In this document: positions 14,520 to 18,203 of the stretch, piece after piece
How the letters are laid out: every line of letters begins with the position of its first letter
How positions within the stretch are numbered: the first letter of the stretch is position 1
Assembly: GCA_002427995.1 (NCBI GenBank)
Contig: DIZV01000044.1
Location: 1 to 18,203 of the forward strand
Length of the DNA: 18,203 nucleotides
Source of the DNA: Chloroflexi bacterium UBA6019
GTDB taxonomy: Bacteria > Chloroflexota > Dormibacteria > Dormibacterales > Dormibacteraceae
Reading direction: 5' to 3'
Made by a program: the position numbers and the translations under genes
The notes under the pieces: generated by a model
What the model saw: the letters and a program-made list of their open reading frames with translations, nothing else
Databases searched by the model: none
Told to the model about the DNA's origin: nothing

Positions 14520-14569
14520 CGTCTCACGTCGAGACGACCTACCACGGCCCCGATTACAGGGCCGCGGTA
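14520..14569 (+). other. Two tandem hairpins after the alpha/beta hydrolase gene
   Basis: The first hairpin is CGTCTC (14520-14525), a 5-nt loop, and GAGACG (14531-14536), a perfect 6-bp stem. The second pairs 14540-14550 with 14559-14569: ten of eleven base pairs match, with one internal mismatch and an 8-nt loop. They begin 9 nt after the hydrolase stop. No T-run follows, so they are not a classical intrinsic terminator; they could end transcripts by another mechanism, protect the mRNA 3' end, or be a leader structure for the acyltransferase gene. The remaining gap to 14650 is C-rich and holds no gene I can support. Confidence 0.55.
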
Positions 14570-14632
14570 AGTGGCGCCTGGGGACCACCCGACCCCCTCC
14601 TGCACCCCGACCCGCACCACCCCCCGCGTCCC

Positions 14633-14638
14633 TACCTT
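14633..14638 (+). promoter_or_regulatory. Candidate -10 box for the acyltransferase gene
   Basis: TACCTT fits TANNNT and lies 12 nt before the TTG at 14651. A transcript starting about 7 nt downstream would have a leader of roughly 5 nt. The surrounding C-rich gap has no Shine-Dalgarno sequence, so this box is the main support for the TTG start. Confidence 0.35.
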
Positions 14639-14650
14639 TTCGTCGTCGCG

Positions 14651-15307
14651 TTGCTCCGCTGGGTCTTGCCGCGGCTCTTCCGAATCCGGGTTGAAGGTCT
14701 CGAAAACCTGCCCCGCGAAGGGCCTTACCTGATCGCCAGCAACCACCAGGCCTGGTTCGATCCCGCGTTTGTCCTCGTCGCCCTGTCAAGCACGGTGCCG
14801 ATGGTCTACTCGATGGCCCGCCGCGACACCGTCTTCAACCGGGGCTGGAAGCGGGCGATCGTTCGCCGTCTCGGCGTCTTCGCGATCGCGCCCCAGGAAG
14901 GCGAGCTGGACCTGACAGGTCTCGGCAGCGTCTACCACGTGCTCTCCCGCGGCGGCCGGGTGCTGATCTTCCCGGAGGGCCGCTACTCGCGCGGACGCCG
15001 GCTGCGACCACTCAAGCATGGTGTCGCGCATTTCGCGCTCCAGGCCGGCGCGCCGATCGTCCCGGTGGCCCTGGAAGGTATCGACCACCTGCGGCTCGGC
15101 TCCCGGGTGACAATTTCGATTGGCACCCCGGTCTACCCCGATCCACCCTCCTGGTGGAACCCCACCCGGCGAGTGCTGAAGGTGGTCGAGAGCGTCCGCC
15201 GGGCGCTGCTGACCGCGTTCGACCGCCCGCCCCGGCCGCCGAGGACGAAGCTGCTCACCCGGCTCCGCGGCCGCTGGCTGGCGCTTACCGGACGGCGAGA
15301 CAGGTGA
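14651..15307 (+). CDS. PlsC-type 1-acyl-glycerol-3-phosphate acyltransferase
   Basis: This 218-residue protein belongs to the PlsC/LPLAT acyltransferase family, which adds a fatty acyl chain to lysophosphatidic acid or a similar acceptor at the inner face of the membrane. The catalytic HX4D motif is NHQAWFDP with His32 and Asp37. FPEGRYSRG (107-115) is the acceptor-binding motif, and GAPIVPVAL (133-141) is the usual third block. VEGLENLP (14-21) is also typical. There is no strong TM helix except a weakly hydrophobic N-terminus. TTG 14651 is the first usable in-frame start after the hydrolase; the open frame continues upstream without ATG, GTG or TTG. The Arg-rich C-terminus overlaps the convergent RAM-domain gene by 23 bp. 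The acceptor lipid is not determined. Confidence 0.9.
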   Translation: MLRWVLPRLFRIRVEGLENLPREGPYLIASNHQAWFDPAFVLVALSSTVPMVYSMARRDTVFNRGWKRAIVRRLGVFAIAPQEGELDLTGLGSVYHVLSRGGRVLIFPEGRYSRGRRLRPLKHGVAHFALQAGAPIVPVALEGIDHLRLGSRVTISIGTPVYPDPPSWWNPTRRVLKVVESVRRALLTAFDRPPRPPRTKLLTRLRGRWLALTGRRDR

Positions 15308-15512
15308 TCGTCTTGAAGACCCCTTCGACCTTCTGGATCTTCTCGACGATGATGTTGCCGATCCCGGCGACATCCTTCGCCTCGCAGACGGCGATGACGT
15401 CGTACTCCCCGGTGATCGCATCGGCGGCGGTGATACCGGCAAGCCCCTGCAGGGCCTTGGCGACGTCGATCGCGTGACCCGGCGACGCATTGATCAGGAC
15501 GTAAGCCTTCAT
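15285..15512 (-). CDS. Stand-alone Lrp/AsnC ligand-binding (RAM) domain protein
   Basis: This 75-residue protein consists only of the RAM/AsnC effector-binding domain, a ferredoxin-like alpha/beta fold. Full Lrp/AsnC regulators use this domain to bind amino acids and assemble into rings, but this protein lacks the N-terminal DNA-binding helix-turn-helix. The pattern AYVLINASPG (3-12), GITAADAITGEYDVIAV (26-42) and the final VFKTITCLAV fit the family. The ATG at 15512 has GGGAGG 4 nt upstream. It lies 28 bp downstream of the dehydratase gene on the same strand, so the two are probably co-transcribed. This suggests, without proving, a role as an amino-acid sensor for that enzyme or pathway. Its end overlaps the convergent acyltransferase gene. 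Confidence 0.9.
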   Translation of the reverse strand: MKAYVLINASPGHAIDVAKALQGLAGITAADAITGEYDVIAVCEAKDVAGIGNIIVEKIQKVEGVFKTITCLAVR

Positions 15513-15540
15513 TGACCCTCCCAGTAGACGGACTGCGACG

Positions 15541-16503
15541 CTATCGAGACTTTAACGCCCGCAGCATGACCTCGTCGGTCACGTTGGCCCCGCTCAGGAT
15601 GACGGCGACGCGCTCGCCCGGCGAGGGCGCATACCGGTAGAGAAGGGCTGCGAGTGCTGCCGCTCCCGCCGGCTCGGCCAGCAGGTGCTCCCACTCGAAG
15701 TAGAGCTTGATCGCGCGCAGCATCTCGGTGTCCTCCACCAGCAATACCTCATCGACGCACCGCCGCGCGATCTCGAAGCAGAGCGCTCCCGGCCGGCTGG
15801 CGGCGAGGCCGTCGGCGATGGTCCGGACGCTGTCGAGGGTCACCAGCTGCCCGGCGTCGAGGGAGGCCTTCATGCAGGCCGCGCCCGAGGGTTCCACGCC
15901 GACGACCTTCACCTTCGGCAGCCGCTGTTTCAGGAAGCTGGCGATGCCGGCGATGAGGCCGCCACCGCCGATCGGCACCAGAACGGTGTCGAAGTCGGGA
16001 AGGTCGGCCAGCAGCTCGACGCCGACCGTGCCCTGGCCGGCGATGACGTCGGCGTCGTCGTAGGCGGGGAGAAACGTCTGCTCGCCCTGCTCGCGGCGGG
16101 CCTCGAGGAACGCCTCCTGGTAGGTGCTGCCGTGCTCGATCACCCGGGCGCCCATCCGCCGGATCGACTCGACCTTGAGCTGGTTCGCATTGGACGGGAC
16201 GTAGACCGTGGCCGGGATGCCAAAGGTCAGGGCCGCGTAGGCGACGCCCTGGCCGTGGTTGCCCGCCGAGGCGGTGACAACCCCGTGCGCCCGTTCGGCG
16301 GCGCTCATCCGGATCACCTTGTTGAGGGCGCCGCGAACCTTGAAGGCGCGGATCGGCTGGACGCCTTCGAGCTTCAGGTGGACCTCGCAGCCCGTCTTGG
16401 CCGTGAACGCTCGGGAGAACTGGAGCGGGGTGGGTCGGAGGTAGGGCGCGAGGTCCTGCGCCGCCTGCTCGATCCGTTCGGCGCTGATGGCGAGGGTGTC
16501 CAA
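15541..16503 (-). CDS. Threonine/serine dehydratase (PLP-dependent, fold type II)
   Basis: This 320-residue PLP enzyme most likely deaminates threonine to 2-oxobutyrate or serine to pyruvate. Lys55 in AFKVRGA is the PLP-binding lysine; the usual Ser before Phe-Lys is Ala here. SAGNHGQGVA (79-88) binds the substrate carboxylate, and GGGG (178-181) binds the cofactor phosphate. The C-terminal SGAN motif is also present. It stops at the end of the catalytic domain, with no ACT-type regulatory domain, resembling short catabolic forms or serine racemase; annotation as biosynthetic ilvA would be unsafe. The TTG at 16503 lies 7 nt after TACGGT, suggesting a leaderless mRNA. A gene for a stand-alone RAM domain follows 28 bp downstream. 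Confidence 0.92.
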   Translation of the reverse strand: MDTLAISAERIEQAAQDLAPYLRPTPLQFSRAFTAKTGCEVHLKLEGVQPIRAFKVRGALNKVIRMSAAERAHGVVTASAGNHGQGVAYAALTFGIPATVYVPSNANQLKVESIRRMGARVIEHGSTYQEAFLEARREQGEQTFLPAYDDADVIAGQGTVGVELLADLPDFDTVLVPIGGGGLIAGIASFLKQRLPKVKVVGVEPSGAACMKASLDAGQLVTLDSVRTIADGLAASRPGALCFEIARRCVDEVLLVEDTEMLRAIKLYFEWEHLLAEPAGAAALAALLYRYAPSPGERVAVILSGANVTDEVMLRALKSR

Positions 16504-16510
16504 CCCCCTA

Positions 16511-16516
16511 ACCGTA
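16511..16516 (-). promoter_or_regulatory. Candidate -10 box for the dehydratase-RAM operon
   Basis: On the minus strand TACGGT fits TANNNT and ends 7 nt before the TTG at 16503. A start site at or next to the TTG would make the mRNA leaderless. The interval TAGGGGG between them is G-rich but sits too close to the TTG to act as a normal Shine-Dalgarno site. Confidence 0.5.
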
Positions 16517-16554
16517 ATCCGTCGGCGGACTCAGGCCGGAGGCATGGGGTTGGT

Positions 16555-16560
16555 TACTAT
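16555..16560 (+). promoter_or_regulatory. -10 box (TACTAT) for the 58-aa gene
   Basis: TACTAT matches the -10 consensus at the key positions and ends 6 nt before ATG 16567. No Shine-Dalgarno sequence fits in that space, so a leaderless transcript is likely. It supports the reality of the short gene behind it. Confidence 0.55.
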
Positions 16561-16566
16561 CGAACG

Positions 16567-16743
16567 ATGAGCGAGGACGTCGATCTGCTGCCGGAGCCCG
16601 AGAAGGCACGCGTGACGGCGCGCGATCGCAAGGTCCGAGGACCAAGGGTCGTGGTCGACAACCCGGGACTGCGCAAAGTCCAGATGCAGCTGGCCGAACG
16701 CCGCCGGGCCGGGAAGCCAAAGGCTCCGCAGCCGCCTAGCTGA
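16567..16743 (+). CDS. Small charged protein (58 aa), unknown function
   Basis: The 58-residue product begins MSEDVDLLPEPEKARV with an acidic segment, then becomes strongly basic (ARDRKVRGPRVVVDNPGLRKV, about 18-38 in two stretches, then QLAERRRAGKPK) and ends Pro-rich. There is no hydrophobic segment, signal peptide or known motif. The acidic-to-basic layout would fit a nucleic-acid- or protein-binding accessory protein, but that is a guess. Support for a real gene comes from the TACTAT box 6 nt before its ATG and from G/C-ending codons. The stop overlaps the convergent thioesterase gene by 8 bp. It is divergent from the dehydratase gene with 63 bp between starts. It is too short for a confident family call. 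Confidence 0.6.
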   Translation: MSEDVDLLPEPEKARVTARDRKVRGPRVVVDNPGLRKVQMQLAERRRAGKPKAPQPPS

Positions 16744-17110
16744 ACTCGGGAACGATCACCCGCCGGTGGGTGCCGGTGCCGCAGAGCTTCTCGCCCTCCC
16801 GGCACTCGACGTCGAAAAATAGCTTCTTGCCCTCGACCCTGGTCAGCTTCGAAAGGACACTCACCCGTCCTCCGGGCGCGGTCGGGGCCAGGTGGCGGAC
16901 ACAGACCTCGAAGCCGACGGTCGTGTAGCCCTCCGGCAGCAGCTTTTCGACCGAGCGGTGGCTGCAAAGTTCCATCAGGCCGATCATCGCCGGCGTGGCG
17001 AAAATCCCCCGCCCGCCGACATGGCTGGTCAGGAGCGCCTCGTCGATGTCGCGCTCGAGCTTTCCCTCGACCCCCGCCTGGACCTTCTCGAATTCGACCA
17101 CGGGATACAT
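16736..17110 (-). CDS. Hotdog-fold acyl-CoA thioesterase, FlK-like
   Basis: This 124-residue protein fits the hotdog thioesterase group that contains the fluoroacetyl-CoA thioesterase FlK. Thr39 and Glu47 in FATPAMIGLMELCS and His73 in VRHLAP have the same spacing (8 and 26 residues) as the Thr-Glu-His set of FlK (42, 50, 76 from memory). GTGTHRRVIV near the C-terminus matches the final strand of the family. The Phe residues that I recall shaping the fluoroacetate-specific pocket of FlK are not present at the aligned positions (His30 and Gly33), so a general acyl-CoA substrate is more likely. The ATG at 17110 overlaps the galU -10 box on the other strand, and I see no promoter for this gene in the galU 5' region. 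Confidence 0.85.
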   Translation of the reverse strand: MYPVVEFEKVQAGVEGKLERDIDEALLTSHVGGRGIFATPAMIGLMELCSHRSVEKLLPEGYTTVGFEVCVRHLAPTAPGGRVSVLSKLTRVEGKKLFFDVECREGEKLCGTGTHRRVIVPEFS

Positions 17111-17111
17111 T
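17106..17111 (+). promoter_or_regulatory. -10 box (TACATT) for galU
   Basis: TACATT fits TANNNT and ends 7 nt before ATG 17119. This supports a leaderless galU mRNA and argues against the TTG at 17110, which overlaps the box. The box also covers the start codon of the divergent thioesterase gene (ATG at 17110-17108 on the minus strand). Confidence 0.55.
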
Positions 17112-17118
17112 GTCTGAG

Positions 17119-18003
17119 ATGGGTGTGCCGAGGGTGCGCAAGGCGGTCTTCCCCGCCGCCGGGCTGGGAACCCGCTTCCTGCCGGTCACCAAGGCTCAAC
17201 CCAAGGAGATGCTGCCGCTGGTCGACAAGCCGACCATCCAATACGGCGTCGAGGAAGCGGTCGCCTCCGGCATCGAGCAGGTGATCCTCGTCACCGGCGG
17301 CGGCAAGCGTGCCATCGTCGACCATTTCGACCGCTCCATCGAGCTCGAGTTCTACCTCCGGGAGCGGGGCAAGGACGAGCTCCTCGAACTGCTCCACGAG
17401 GTTGACCAGCTGAGCGAAAAGGTCGACCTCACCTACATCCAGCAGAAGCAGCCGCTGGGCCTCGGCCACGCGGTCTGGACGGCGCGCCGGCTGGTCGACG
17501 ACGAAGCCTGCGCGGTGCTTCTCGCCGACGACGTGATCCTCGGCGCGACTCCCTGCCTCCGCCAGCTGATAGAGGTCCACCAACTGGAGGGTGCGACGGT
17601 GCTCGCGGCTCGGCGCGTGCCCCGGCACCAGGTCAACCGCTACGGCATCATCGCCGCCAGCTCCAGTTCCGGCCGGGTCCACCAGGTCGCCGACCTGGTC
17701 GAGAAGCCGAGTGCCGAAGAGGCGCCGTCGGACCTCGCGATCCTGGGTCGCTACGTCCTCGCCAACGATGTCTTCGGCGCCCTCGACGCCGCTGAGCCGG
17801 GAGCCGGAGGGGAGATCCAGCTCACCGACGCGATCCGGAGCACGATCGCCCACGGGAACGTCGTCGCGCTCGAGTTCGAGGGTGACTACTACGACACCGG
17901 TGAGATCCCGGGCTATCTCAAGGCGAACATCAGCCTGGCGCTCAAGCGGGCCGATCTGCGAGACCAATTACTGCCCTTCCTGAGGTCCCTGCTCGACGGT
18001 TGA
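17119..18003 (+). CDS. galU: UTP-glucose-1-phosphate uridylyltransferase
   Basis: This 294-residue enzyme makes UDP-glucose from UTP and glucose-1-phosphate, feeding polysaccharide, glycolipid and trehalose synthesis. The nucleotide-binding motif is FPAAGLGTRFLP (11-22), followed by KAQPKEMLP (25-33) with the conserved Lys29. QYGVEEAVASGI (41-52), PLGLGHAV (112-119), LLADDVI (134-140) and the sugar-binding EIQLTDA and YDTGEIPGYLKAN motifs agree with bacterial GalU. Length is normal. I start at ATG 17119, 7 nt after a TACATT box; a TTG at 17110 in the same frame would add three residues. The stop codon forms part of the -35 box of the next gene. Confidence 0.95.
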   Translation: MGVPRVRKAVFPAAGLGTRFLPVTKAQPKEMLPLVDKPTIQYGVEEAVASGIEQVILVTGGGKRAIVDHFDRSIELEFYLRERGKDELLELLHEVDQLSEKVDLTYIQQKQPLGLGHAVWTARRLVDDEACAVLLADDVILGATPCLRQLIEVHQLEGATVLAARRVPRHQVNRYGIIAASSSSGRVHQVADLVEKPSAEEAPSDLAILGRYVLANDVFGALDAAEPGAGGEIQLTDAIRSTIAHGNVVALEFEGDYYDTGEIPGYLKANISLALKRADLRDQLLPFLRSLLDG

Positions 18004-18027
18004 AGAGGCCCCCCCGGGGGCTATAAT
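18000..18027 (+). promoter_or_regulatory. Near-consensus sigma-70-type promoter with GC palindrome spacer
   Basis: TTGAAG (18000-18005) and a perfect TATAAT (18022-18027) are spaced 16 bp. The spacer consists almost wholly of C and G and contains the palindrome CCCCCGGGGG (18011-18020). The -35 box overlaps the galU stop codon. It is the strongest promoter match in the window and points to high or tightly controlled expression of the gene that follows. Confidence 0.7.
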
Positions 18028-18075
18028 CACGTCTGGCTCGATGAGCTGCTCCCCTCTCCGCATGGATCTATTGCT

Positions 18076-18203
18076 ATGGCTATTTCTGGAAAGAGACGGT
18101 TTGACGACGACGACAAGGTCGTGCGCTACACCACTGCCGAAAACGATTTCGAGGTGGAGGTCACGCGCACCCTTCAGAAGTGGTGCGTCACCGTCTATCA
18201 GCT
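18076..18203 (+). CDS. Unknown protein, N-terminus only
   Basis: The frame from ATG 18076 stays open to the window edge (42 codons). It begins MAISGKRRFDDDDK, then VVRYTTAENDFEVEV and a Trp/Cys-containing segment (QKWCVTVYQ). I do not recognise a family. The first codons are AT-rich, as often seen near translation starts, and later codons end mostly in G or C, which supports coding. A competing frame from ATG 18041 or 18062 gives a hydrophobic start then an Arg/Ser/Pro-rich stretch, so it is less likely. The leader from the TATAAT promoter would be about 40 nt, with no clear Shine-Dalgarno sequence. Confidence 0.55.
   Translation, partial: MAISGKRRFDDDDKVVRYTTAENDFEVEVTRTLQKWCVTVYQ

Noticed and set aside
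14512..14650. An open frame extending upstream from the acyltransferase through the whole gap.
   Set aside because: It has no ATG, GTG or TTG before 14651, is Pro/His-rich, and would lie over the hairpins; it is better read as non-coding.

Overview
The window is a compact, very GC-rich bacterial chromosome segment with strong G/C preference at third codon positions and many GTG and TTG starts. It contains ordinary housekeeping and cell-envelope genes. I see no rRNA, tRNA, CRISPR array, insertion sequence or phage genes. GC content, start-codon usage and the promoter style (TANNNT boxes 6-8 nt before start codons) suggest an Actinomycetota-, Chloroflexota- or Dormibacterota-like organism. That placement is inference, because no marker gene here settles it.

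Region 1 (1-5564, all minus strand) is an envelope and protein-quality-control block. In transcription order it holds an M20 metal-dependent amidohydrolase, a divergent four-TM FtsH-type AAA+ zinc protease, a secreted lytic transglycosylase, a small membrane protein and a trypsin-like (HtrA/DegP class) serine protease cut by the window edge. Region 2 (5596-8267) has a LACTB2-like metallo-beta-lactamase-fold hydrolase, convergent with a secreted M23 endopeptidase, which is divergent from rlmN. Region 3 (8319-10781) has a frameshifted RDD membrane protein, a TetR regulator divergent from a SnoaL-like protein, and a DUF72 protein. Region 4 (10561-12890, minus) is gltX-lgt, coupled by a TTGA overlap; the lgt reading frame runs 221 bp antisense into the DUF72 gene. 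Region 5 (12915-15307, plus) has a frameshifted S51/cyanophycinase-like peptidase, an alpha/beta hydrolase, a hairpin-rich gap and a PlsC-type acyltransferase. Region 6 (15285-18203) has a threonine/serine dehydratase followed by a stand-alone Lrp/AsnC ligand-binding (RAM) domain gene, a 58-aa orphan, a FlK-like hotdog thioesterase, galU, and the start of an unknown gene behind a near-consensus promoter.

The most interesting signal is regulatory. Three divergent gene pairs share one symmetric heptamer, TANNNTA (TAGCCTA, TATGGTA, TATGCTA), which reads as a -10 box on both strands. Seven genes have a TANNNT box ending 6-8 nt before the start codon, as expected for leaderless mRNAs. This pattern also decides several start codons (M23 peptidase, rlmN, galU, dehydratase). 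I did not find a convincing new multi-gene system. Two single-base frameshifts in 18 kb could be real gene decay or consensus errors.
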